From assembly GCA_025056965.1 (NCBI GenBank), contig JANWVF010000061.1, positions 1-51,589 on the forward strand: a stretch of 51,589 nucleotides of DNA, given 5' to 3'. The notes under the pieces were generated by a model, which was not told the DNA's origin, ran no database searches, and saw only the letters and a list, made by a program, of their open reading frames with translations. The position numbers and the translations under genes were made by a program. This stretch comes from Thermoflexales bacterium. Its GTDB lineage: Bacteria; Chloroflexota; Anaerolineae; J036; Brachytrichaceae. How positions within the stretch are numbered: the stretch's first letter is position 1; each line of letters starts with the position of its first letter. Positions 33,883 to 44,600 of this stretch are shown here, one piece after another.

Positions 33883-33908
33883 CTGAACCTTTGTGGCTGA
33901 GCTTGCGC

Positions 33909-34442
33909 TTAGGCTTGTATGTGCGCCTCCAAGAACCACAGCCACTTGTCCAGATCGCGCGAGACCTCGATGAACAAGTCGGCGGTGTCTTGGTCGCCGG
34001 CGTCGGTTGCCACGTCTATTGCCTTGCGCGTGCTGGCGGCCAAGGCGGCATAGCGGTCGGCTAGCGCGCGCACGTGATCCATATCTGCGACGACATCCGT
34101 CGGGTAGTCGGGCAGGGTAGATGCCTTGGCTGCCATGCGCAGCGTGCCGGCCGCATAGCCGCCCAGCGCCGTGATGCGCTCGGCGATGTCGTCCACATAG
34201 CCCTCCAGGCCCTCCGCAAATTCATCGAACATCTTGTGCAAGGCGATGAACTGTGGCCCCTTTACGTTCCAATGCGCCTGCTTCGTCTGACTCATCAGGT
34301 CGAACGTGTCGGCCAATTGCTGGTTGAGCAACGCGATCATTTGGCCGCGCACCGCTGCCGGCAAATCGTGGCGCGTGTCGAAAGTTGCCAATGCCCCGTT
34401 CCGGGCACCTTTTTGCTCGATCGTTGTCTCTAGGTTAGACAT
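33909..34442 (-). CDS. dps: Dps-family DNA-protecting ferritin-like protein
   Basis: 177 residues. The inter-subunit ferroxidase motif is intact: His57 in KQAHWNVKGPQF, then His69, Asp73 and Glu77 in ALHKMFDEFAEGLEGYVDDIAER. It oxidises ferrous iron with hydrogen peroxide and forms a 12-mer that can coat DNA. The short N-terminal tail (about 25 residues) has two Lys/Arg residues. The ATG at 34442 follows AAGGAGG by 9 nt; this site lies in the last codons of clpC, 4 bases away, so the two genes form one operon. Stress-linked co-expression with clpC is likely. Confidence 0.95.
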   Translation of the reverse strand: MSNLETTIEQKGARNGALATFDTRHDLPAAVRGQMIALLNQQLADTFDLMSQTKQAHWNVKGPQFIALHKMFDEFAEGLEGYVDDIAERITALGGYAAGTLRMAAKASTLPDYPTDVVADMDHVRALADRYAALAASTRKAIDVATDAGDQDTADLFIEVSRDLDKWLWFLEAHIQA

Positions 34443-34446
34443 GTCT

Positions 34447-36990
<2,544 letters not shown>

Positions 36991-37212
36991 GCTTGATCAG
37001 TCCCTAAGAGGATCAGAGGTCAAGGATCGGAGCCGTTCTAACAGCCGAGGATCGGTGACCGGTGATCCGAACGTCAAATCCACACACAACCCAACTCAAA
37101 GCCAAACTACCCGCAATCAAACGCAACGCACCGCTGCGCAGGGACGCGCCGGACATCGTTGATTGCAAGCATCCGAGGCGACAGTGGTGCGCGCGTCCTT
37201 ACAGCTATCGGG

Positions 37213-37218
37213 ATTATA
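37213..37218 (-). promoter_or_regulatory. possible distal -10 box for clpC
   Basis: TATAAT on the minus strand about 220 bases before clpC. No good -35 hexamer was seen. The 271-base gap between clpC and the oxidase gene holds nothing else recognisable apart from short GGATCGG repeats. Confidence 0.25.
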
Positions 37219-37261
37219 GTGACCGGCGTTAGTGGAACGTCAGAGGTCGGTTGGAGCAGTA

Positions 37262-37639
37262 TTAGCGATGCCTCATCGGCCACCTCTCTGGCACGATCTC
37301 GATCAGTACGTCGTAGCCATCGTCGGTCGCGATGTCCCAGCCGTACTTTCGCTTGAACTCGGCCGCGACGTCGTCGGGATACGGCTGGGTAAGGATCGTA
37401 GCGCGGCCTTCGGCGATGACCGGTCGGTCGCCGTCTTCCAGCGCTGCTGAGGCGCGTGGGTTGGCGATGAGGTTCTTGGCCTTAACCGATTGCCCGGCGG
37501 TACAAACATAGAATCGTTCGCGCACCCACACAAACCAGACCGGCACCAGATGCGGGCGGCCGTCCGGTCGAACCGTGGCCAACCAGATATTGCGCGCGGC
37601 GAACAGCCGATCCTCCGGCAAGTCCTCTCCCTTGTTCAT
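37262..37639 (-). CDS. pyridoxamine 5'-phosphate oxidase-like flavin/F420-binding protein
   Basis: 125 residues from the ATG at 37639, which overlaps the stop of the upstream hydrolase (ATGA). A split-barrel fold is suggested by 'NIWLATVRPDGRPHLVPVWFVWVRERFYVCTAGQSVKAKNLIANPRASAALED', the usual opening of PPOX-class proteins that bind FMN or F420. The C-terminal half 'VAAEFKRKYGWDIATDDGYDVLIEIVPERW' is also typical. The substrate is unknown. A longer frame exists upstream but lies inside the hydrolase gene. Translational coupling to the hydrolase suggests a two-gene operon. Confidence 0.82.
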   Translation of the reverse strand: MNKGEDLPEDRLFAARNIWLATVRPDGRPHLVPVWFVWVRERFYVCTAGQSVKAKNLIANPRASAALEDGDRPVIAEGRATILTQPYPDDVAAEFKRKYGWDIATDDGYDVLIEIVPERWPMRHR

Positions 37640-38790
37640 CTCAGCCAGCGATCCAGCCAGTCGAACGCCTGTTCCTGCATCTCGACGTTGAATTGGTGAG
37701 GCACATCGTAAAACCGGCAAGCAAAACGCTTGCTCAGGCCAGCTTTAGCGTAGATCGCCTCCAGCCGCGCGCAAGTTTGCTGCATGCCTTCCAGCGGGAA
37801 CAGCGCGTCTTGGGCACACTGCTGCACCAAGAGCGCGCCGGGCATGCCCATCGCAGCTACGTCGCTCAGCTCGAGCCAGCCGGTTAAGCCGGGCACATAC
37901 TGCGCCCAAGAGTGCCGCCCGATGTGCTCCGGCAGCAGCGCGCGCCAATCGGTCATCCAGCCCACCGTGACGGCGGCCTTGACCCGTGGGTCGGTGCCGA
38001 ACAACCAGTTGGCGCGCATGCCACCCATCGAGAGACCTACGCAGCCGATGCGCTCCCGGTCTACCTCGGGGCGCGCGACTAGGTAATCTACACTGACGCG
38101 ATCGTCGTGTGCAAGGATGCCCATCCATGTGGCGCCGGCGGCGGCGATATGCCGCATCACCAGTTCCTCCAACAAGTGATAGGTCTCGTTCACGCCGGGC
38201 ACGCCGGTTTTGAACTGCGCCCGGCGCTGCATCTCCCTCACCAGCTCTGGTGACGCTTGTTGCAGGTCCAGCCGACGCTCACCCCAGTAAAACGCATCAA
38301 TCACGATCACGACGTAGCCGCGCCGGGCTAGGGCATCGGCGAAGGCGCGTCCGCCGTAGCCATTCTGGCGGTAGGCGACCAGATGCGGCGACTCGCGCTC
38401 GACCTCCACCAGCTTCTCCTTGCCGTGCACGTAATAGCCACCGTGGTCGTGCAGTGCGACGATGCCCGGCGCGGGCGCGTTCAGGCCTTTGGGAATCAAC
38501 ACGTAGGCCGGCACGCGCGACCAGGGCGCGCTGGCAAAGGTGACCTTCTCGCGCACGTAGTCACCCTTGTCCACGACCTCGACTACCTGTGGGTCGAGCG
38601 GAACCGGCGGTGGCGCATAGCGCAGCAGCTCCAGCGCCTTGGCGCGGGCAGCTTGGCGCCAAGCCGTTAGGTCGGTGAACTGTGGATTGAGAAAGGAGAG
38701 CGCCGGGGGATTGTGCTCGGCGATGGCCGAGATGAAAGGGTGCAGGTTGCCGAGAGGCAGGCGAATCATATTTCTGCGATTATCGGGCAT
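37636..38790 (-). CDS. alpha/beta hydrolase (dienelactone hydrolase/acetyl esterase-like)
   Basis: 384 residues. The hydrolase core shows 'PAPGIVALHDHGGYYVHGKEKL' (oxyanion HDHGG), nucleophile elbow GLSMGG (Ser about 255), Asp in CAQDALFP and His in DVPHQFN. The triad order and 'GRAFADALARRGYVVIVIDAFYWGERR' are typical of cephalosporin-C deacetylase and DUF1749/dienelactone-like esterases. It hydrolyses an ester or lactone of unknown identity in the cytoplasm (no signal peptide). GAAGG precedes the ATG at 38790 by about 9 nt; an ATG at 38769 preceded by GATAAT is the alternative start. The oxidase gene overlaps its stop codon. Confidence 0.85.
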   Translation of the reverse strand: MPDNRRNMIRLPLGNLHPFISAIAEHNPPALSFLNPQFTDLTAWRQAARAKALELLRYAPPPVPLDPQVVEVVDKGDYVREKVTFASAPWSRVPAYVLIPKGLNAPAPGIVALHDHGGYYVHGKEKLVEVERESPHLVAYRQNGYGGRAFADALARRGYVVIVIDAFYWGERRLDLQQASPELVREMQRRAQFKTGVPGVNETYHLLEELVMRHIAAAGATWMGILAHDDRVSVDYLVARPEVDRERIGCVGLSMGGMRANWLFGTDPRVKAAVTVGWMTDWRALLPEHIGRHSWAQYVPGLTGWLELSDVAAMGMPGALLVQQCAQDALFPLEGMQQTCARLEAIYAKAGLSKRFACRFYDVPHQFNVEMQEQAFDWLDRWLR

Positions 38791-38856
38791 TGTCCTAAAC
38801 CTTCATCCGTTGATTTGCCAATTGCCTGTAGGACGGGCGTGCCGAGGCGTCATCGG

Positions 38857-38876
38857 CGGAAATCGCGCGATTTGCG
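38857..38876 (+). repeat. palindrome-like site, upstream copy of a 32-bp-period pair
   Basis: CGGAAATCGCGCGATTTGCG contains the perfect 14-bp palindrome AAATCGCGCGATTT (38860-38873). It matches the second copy at 17 of 20 positions, counted by eye. Centre-to-centre distance is 32 bp, about three turns of DNA, so the two copies lie on one face. It is probably an operator for the AAA gene, or shared with the divergent hydrolase gene. Confidence 0.55.
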
Positions 38877-38888
38877 CTGATAAACAAG

Positions 38889-38908
38889 CGGAATTCGCGC
38901 GATTTCGG
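38889..38908 (+). repeat. palindrome-like site, downstream copy of a 32-bp-period pair
   Basis: CGGAATTCGCGCGATTTCGG, one base from a perfect palindrome at its core. It ends 10 bp before the TATACT box of the AAA gene, so it covers the expected -35 region. A bound repressor would block polymerase here. Confidence 0.55.
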
Positions 38909-38918
38909 CTAAAAAAGG

Positions 38919-38924
38919 TATACT
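38919..38924 (+). promoter_or_regulatory. -10 box, leaderless promoter of the DUF4143-type AAA gene
   Basis: TATACT, then GGCGGC (6 nt), then ATG at 38931. No ribosome site fits. The promoter overlaps the downstream palindrome-like site. Confidence 0.5.
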
Positions 38925-38930
38925 GGCGGC

Positions 38931-40070
38931 ATGATTCCGCGCATAATTGCACCGCAGATCTCGGCTAAGCTGCGCGCAGGCGGCAAAGCGGTGATCCTCT
39001 ACGGCGCTCGTCAAGTGGGGAAGACGACGCTCGTTCGGCAGGTGCTGAGTGAGCTGCCCTACCGGACTCTGGTCGTGAACGCGGATGAGGCGGAGTTCGT
39101 TGAAGTGCTGTCTAGCCGCAGCTTGGCACGCTTGCGCGAGCTGGTCGCGGGCTACGATGCGCTGTTCGTGGACGAAGCGCAACGCGTGCCGGAGATCGGC
39201 CTGAACCTGAAGTTACTGGTGGATCATGAACCTAACCTGCGTCTGATCGCCACGGGCTCATCATTGCTCGACTTGGCTGGCAAAACGCAAGAACCGCTGA
39301 CCGGGCGCGCTTGGGTATACACGCTCTATCCGATCGCATTGGCCGAGCTGGGCGCTCAGATGAGCGCTTTCGAGCTGAGGCGGATGCTGGATGAGCGGCT
39401 GGTCTTCGGAAGCTATCCGGAGATTTTCTCCCTGGTCGGTCATGCCGATCGCCGTTCGTATCTGCGTACGCTGGTAGCGAGTTATCTCTACAAAGACGTG
39501 CTCGAAATCGGCGGCGTGCGCAACTCAGTCAAGCTTCGGCAGTTAGTCCGGCTGCTGGCATTCCAGATCGGCCAGGAAGTCTCGCTGTCCGAGCTCGGCA
39601 CGCAGCTTGGCATGAGCAAGGACACGGTGGCGAACTACATAGACTTGCTTGAGCAGACGTTCGTCGTGTTCCGGCTGGCCGGCTTTAGCCGCAATTTGCG
39701 CAAAGAAGTGACCAAAATGCAGAAGGTGTACTTCTGGGACCTGGGTGTGCGTAACGTCGTGATTGACAATCTGCAACCGCTGGACATGCGCGACGACGCC
39801 GGCCGGTTGTGGGAAAACTTCGTCATCGCCGAGCGACTCAAGCTGTTGGCCTACAGCGGCGCGTTGGGGAGCTTGTATTTCTGGCGCACGCACACCGGCG
39901 CGGAGCTTGACATCGTCGAGGAGCGCGAGGGACGACTATATGGCTTCCAGGTCAAGTGGGGTCAGCAAAGCAAAGCGCGTCTGCCCCAATCGTTCCTCGA
40001 TTCGTATCCCGGCGCGCTTCTCGGCGTGATTCGCCCCGACGACCTATCCTACCTACTGCGCGTAGAGTGA
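38931..40070 (+). CDS. AAA_14/DUF4143-type ATP-binding protein
   Basis: 379 residues. The N-terminal P-loop ATPase has Walker A GARQVGKTT (25-33, Lys31) and Walker B ALFVDEAQRVPE (Asp81-Glu82), then 'IATGSSLLDLAGKTQEPLTGRAWVYTLYPI'. A winged-helix-like middle region includes 'LSELGTQLGMSKDTVANYIDLLEQ'. The C-terminal DUF4143 part carries 'GAELDIVEEREGRLYGFQVKWG', which fits a PD-(D/E)xK nuclease-like core (Glu-Leu-Asp then Gln-Val-Lys). These proteins are common, often in multiple copies, and their role is not established; links to toxin-like or defence loci are suspected. The start has TATACT 6 nt upstream and a paired palindrome-like site. Confidence 0.88.
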   Translation: MIPRIIAPQISAKLRAGGKAVILYGARQVGKTTLVRQVLSELPYRTLVVNADEAEFVEVLSSRSLARLRELVAGYDALFVDEAQRVPEIGLNLKLLVDHEPNLRLIATGSSLLDLAGKTQEPLTGRAWVYTLYPIALAELGAQMSAFELRRMLDERLVFGSYPEIFSLVGHADRRSYLRTLVASYLYKDVLEIGGVRNSVKLRQLVRLLAFQIGQEVSLSELGTQLGMSKDTVANYIDLLEQTFVVFRLAGFSRNLRKEVTKMQKVYFWDLGVRNVVIDNLQPLDMRDDAGRLWENFVIAERLKLLAYSGALGSLYFWRTHTGAELDIVEEREGRLYGFQVKWGQQSKARLPQSFLDSYPGALLGVIRPDDLSYLLRVE

Positions 40071-40100
40071 GGCGACCGAGCCGGAGCGCCAATCGGCGAT

Positions 40101-41366
40101 CTACTTGCCGGCGACCTGCACGCCTACCGCGGAGTGCGCCGGCACGGGTTTGCGCAGCGTGGTCTTGCTGCCGATGACCAGCGCCAGCGCGGTCGCAATG
40201 AAGATCGCGCCGGTCCAGTAGGGTGCGCCCGGGCCGATGGTGTCGAAGACCAGCCCGGCCCACAGCGGTCCGAACACGCGGGTCAGCGCGCCCAGCGACT
40301 GGGTCACGCCCAGAATGCTGCCCTGCTCCTGCTGCGACACCTGGCCGGATACCATGCCAGTCAGCGTCGGCGTGGTCAACCCGTTGCCCACGCTCAGCGC
40401 GCCGAGCACGGGGAAGAGCATCCAAGCCTGCGGGATGAGAGCGATCAGGACGTAAGTAGCTACCTGCACGCTCAGGCCGAAGATGGCCAGCCGACGATCG
40501 CCGAAGCGCGGCACCAATCGCCGGACGATCACCGCCTGCATCATCACGCCGACCACGCCGACGAAGCTGAACAGGATCGCGTTCTGGTTCGGTCCCCAGC
40601 CGAATCGCTCTAGCGTGAAGAGCGAGAAGTTGTTCTGCAGGCCGGAAAAGGCGAAGTTGAAACCGAAGAAGGCCAGCAGCAGCGCGCTCAGGTTCGAGCG
40701 CTTGAACGCGCTGGAGATCGCACCGAGTGGATTGGCTTTGGCGAGGGTGAGCGGCTCACGCACGCGCCGTTCGGCCGGCAACGACTCGGGCAGGACGAAG
40801 TAGCCCAGTATGAGGTTTGCTAGGGCCAGCCCACCGGCAAAGTAGGCCGGCGCAGATAGGCTGATGTTGCTCAGCAAGCCGCCGAGCGCCGGGCCGATGA
40901 TGAAGCCGAGGCCGAAGGCCGCGCCGATCAAGCCGAAGGCCTTGGAGCGATCTTCCGGCGGCGTGACGTCGGCGATATACGCTTGCGCGATCGAGATGTT
41001 GCCGCCGGTGATGCCATCAATGATGCGCGAGAGGAACAGCAGCCACAACGCGCCTGCCGCGCCGAAGATGAAGTAGGCGATCGCCGTGCCCAGCAAGCTG
41101 AGCAGCAGGATCGGCCGGCGGCCGTAGCGATCGCTCAGCCAGCCGAGGAAGGGCGTCGCCGCAAATTGGAAGATCGAATACGATGCGCTCAGCATGGCCA
41201 CCGCCAGCGCATCGGTGTTGAACTGCCGCACGACGAACGGCGCGATCGGGATGAGGATGCCGACGCCGAGCAGGTCAATGAAGACGGCGATGAAGATGAA
41301 TATCAGTGCGCCGCGACCGGCTTTCGCGGCCGGCCTCGCGATACCCTCTCTTTCACTCTCGAACAT
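40101..41366 (-). CDS. MFS transporter, TetA-like drug/proton antiporter group
   Basis: 421 residues with about 12 hydrophobic segments. Motif A between TM2 and TM3 reads [16 protein letters not shown], and '[44 protein letters not shown]' is the motif C-containing region of the DHA1/TetA group. It probably exports a small hydrophobic compound by proton exchange; the substrate cannot be read. It is convergent with the AAA gene (30 bases apart). No regulator of TetR type adjoins it. The C-terminus is soluble and short. Confidence 0.9.
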   Translation of the reverse strand: MFESEREGIARPAAKAGRGALIFIFIAVFIDLLGVGILIPIAPFVVRQFNTDALAVAMLSASYSIFQFAATPFLGWLSDRYGRRPILLLSLLGTAIAYFIFGAAGALWLLFLSRIIDGITGGNISIAQAYIADVTPPEDRSKAFGLIGAAFGLGFIIGPALGGLLSNISLSAPAYFAGGLALANLILGYFVLPESLPAERRVREPLTLAKANPLGAISSAFKRSNLSALLLAFFGFNFAFSGLQNNFSLFTLERFGWGPNQNAILFSFVGVVGVMMQAVIVRRLVPRFGDRRLAIFGLSVQVATYVLIALIPQAWMLFPVLGALSVGNGLTTPTLTGMVSGQVSQQEQGSILGVTQSLGALTRVFGPLWAGLVFDTIGPGAPYWTGAIFIATALALVIGSKTTLRKPVPAHSAVGVQVAGK

Positions 41367-41545
41367 GGATGACTCTGATGTAAGCCGGCGACCGAGGACC
41401 GCCGGTGGCTGATGCTCCGTTGCCTAAGGAACAGGTATGGTGAATACCCCGATCTTCCAGCTTTTGGGTTAGCCCTTGATTAAAGTTTGCATAGGCTCGA
41501 TTGAGCGGCGGATCACGGGAGCGGATAAGCCCCTAGCGCATCCGG

Positions 41546-41590
41546 AAAGCAAAACAGTCCGGCGACCTCAGGCGAGATCGCCGGACTGTT
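41546..41590 (-). terminator. intrinsic terminator after the alpha-2-macroglobulin gene
   Basis: AACAGTCCGGCGA and TCGCCGGACTGTT form a 13-bp stem; an inner CTC/GAG pairing extends it. On the minus strand the stem is followed by TTTTGCTTT. It is 15 bases after the stop codon at 41606. The remainder of the 239-base gap to the MFS start shows no other feature. Confidence 0.88.
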
Positions 41591-41605
41591 GCGCGCTGCG
41601 CTCGC

Positions 41606-44600
41606 TTACCGCGTTGGGTTCAAGCGGATGATGATGCGCTGTGGCTCACTCTCAGCCCGCTGATCCGGAGTGTAGTAGTCGAAGGCGTCGCTCGGGGGCA
41701 CCCACGCGCGCACAGGGTAGCGCGCGCGTAATCGGTAGTTGAACGTCACTTCCTCGCCCGGCTCTAAGTAGTCCAAATACAGCGCGATGGCGCGACCGGA
41801 TACCTCGTAACGCGCCACTTTGCCCTGCTGCACCAGCGCCTCGAGGTCGCTGCGCACCGGCGTCAGGCCGGGCGGCACGCTGAGCCGCGCGACGACGACG
41901 CCGGCCGGATTCTGCCGCAGCAGGCGCACGCTAGCAGTGGCTGAGATTTCATCGTTCACAGCTACTTCCGTGCGGTTGTAGTCCACGCGCACTACCAGCG
42001 CGCCTTGGTCGCCGGAGCGCGCTCCCGGTATGCTCTCCCACGGTAAGTAGTAGCGAGTCACCGCCTGGTATAGCAGACGCGCATCGGCGTCACGCGCCTC
42101 CAGCGTCAACTCCGCCGCGCCGGCCGGCAAGTCCGCGAAGCGCACCTCCTGGAGCAGCGCTATGTCGTCCTCGGTGAAGACCAGCTCGCGGCGCGCTTCG
42201 CGCCCCTGGCTATCGCGCAGCGTTACGAGAACTGAGAAGTCTTCTGCGGCAGGGGGCTGCGCGACCGATGCCAATGCGCGCAGCGCTTGAACGGTCGCCT
42301 GCGTGGTGTGGAATCCGCCGTAAGGGTCACGATGGGCGGTCAGCCAGTCCACGGCCTCGGCGATGAGCTCGGGATAGAGGCCGGCCGCCCGGAGCGCCTG
42401 CACCGCCAGCGCGGTTGTTTCGATGCGCGCAGCCTCTCCGTAGCCGCCGAACAACGTCCCGCTTTCGGCATCCCACCATGCGCCCGTAACATCTCGCCGG
42501 GCCTGTGACGCAAGCGCGTCAATCACTGCCGAAGCGTCGTTGCCAGCGGCAAGCAGCGCATTGGCGGCCCATGCCAGAGCATAGCTATCGCTCTCATTCA
42601 GCGCAGCGCGCTGAATGTAGCTCACGCCCTCATACATCACTCTAGGCCGATAGCCGCTCTCGGCCAGCGCGCGCGTCGCGGATGCCGTCATGGCCAGGCG
42701 CATCCTATTGCTCTGCGCGCTGTATGCGACATCCCAGTCCCCATCCGAGCGTTGCTGATTGGCCAGCCACAAAGCCGCTTCGTCAATCAGCATCGGATCA
42801 ACATACGTCACTTGGTTGAGCTTGGCCAGCACATTCAGCAAGTGCGCCGATAGCTCGTTGGACGGTAGGCCGTAGCCCGGATAGAGCAAAAAGCCTCGCG
42901 GGCTACGGAAGTTGAGCAAGCGCTGGTAGCCTGCCTCGATGAATTGCTGCGCGCGGGCTTCCAGCTCCGGCGTGGCCTGGCCCGAGGCGCGCAAGTACTC
43001 GAGCACCATTAAGTTGACGTAAAGCAGGCTGCTAGTCTGCTCAAGGCAGCCGTAGGGCACTTGCAATAGACCCTCTAGGCTCTGCGCCAGCTGGCTATTC
43101 AGCGAAGGGTAGAGGCGCACGACCAACTGCGCCGTGCCCGGCAGCGCATCCTCAGGAATGTCTACAGGCAATGTGATGCGCGTCACGAGCCGGCCGCTGC
43201 GGGTTTGCGAGGTCAGCTTGCCGTTGGGCTGCACTTCCACGGGGCGTTCCACCGCATCGCCGAGGCGACCAGAACTGGCGTCAACGCGCAGCGAGAAGAT
43301 GCCCGGGCGCGTGACGCGGATCGGCAGGTAGGCGATGCCGACGTCGTTCGGCGCTAGAGCAACGGTTGCCTCGGCTTCGCCGATGAACTCGAACCAGTCG
43401 CTCGGCGCCAGGCGCACGCGCACCGACTGGGGCTGCGAGGTGTAGTTGAAGACGCTGACCGGCACGGCCACTTCATCTTCCACGGTGAGGAAGCGCGGCA
43501 GTTCCGGTTCGATGAAGAACTCCTGGAACACCTTCAGGGGAATCTCGGCGCCGGCCATGCGCCCTTCCAGGTCAGAGACGAGCGCGCTGACGCGCCACGT
43601 GGTGATCGAATCGGCCAGCGGCACGTTGAGGCTCGCGCGGCCGTTCTCATCGGTCTCCAGCTCTGGCAGCCAGAAGAGCGTCTCGGGGAAGAACTGGCGC
43701 AGGCGAGCCGGCGCGCCGGCTTGTTGATCTGCGCCTGAGCCGACGTCGGTTTGCGGCTGCTCTGCAGGCGGGGCTTCGACCGGCGCGGGAACCGCTTGCG
43801 CGATTTCGGGCGCGGATGGAGGTGACGCAGGCGCAACGCACGCGGAGAGGATGACGCTCACCAGGGCCAAGGCCAGCCCGATCAGCATCCAACGTCGTCG
43901 CCAACCGACCAGCGCCCAAACGACAGCTGGGGTTGCCAGGCCGACGCGCCAGGCGTAGTGCGCGACGACGCTCGCGTCGCCGCGCGCCGCTTTGGCTGCC
44001 GGCGCGGCCTGCGCATTCGCTAGCATTTGGCCGAACAGGCCGGCCAAGGCGCGCTCTTGCGAGCCGGCGATCAGCAAACTGGGCGTCGTATCCATGTCAT
44101 ACGGCGATGGATCGTCATCGCCCACGGTGTCGAACCCACGCACGCGATACGGCAGCTCTTGCAACTCACGCCGCAGCAAAAAGTAGCTGCGCGCAAAGCC
44201 GGCTGCGCGCGCCTCGCTCAGCCCGAACACCGATTCGTCCACGATGGACAATCCCACCGCGCCGCGCATCGGTTGGCCGTCGTCGTAGCGCGCCTGGATA
44301 GACAGCGCTGCCGTGTCGCCGGGGCGATACGTCTCCGCGTTCGGCGTCACATCGAGCTTGGCAGCGCGGGGGGTGACCAGAATATAGCGGCGATCGTAGG
44401 CGTAATTGCCGAACTCATCCACGACGAAGGCGCTTATGTCCAGCGTGCCGATCAGGCTGCCTTCCAGCAGCAGCGACGCGCGCGCGACATTCCCGCGAAC
44501 GGGTACCTCGATGACGGCAAAGCTCTGGCCGCCTTTCGCCACGCTGATGAAGCCTGCGGACGGCTTACCGTGCACCAACAGCTCGATCTCGGCGGTGTCG

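Noticed and set aside
36991-37261. Possible CtsR or CIRCE operator before clpC (GGTCAAGGATCGG on the plus strand)
   Set aside because: Only one half-site resembles GGTCAAA; no tandem or inverted partner.
37020-41420. GGATCGGTGACCGGTGATCCG-like stretch near 37050 and a similar GACCGAGGACCGCCGGTGG near 41385 as an intergenic repeat family
   Set aside because: Similarity is loose and only two places were seen; it would need a genome-wide count.
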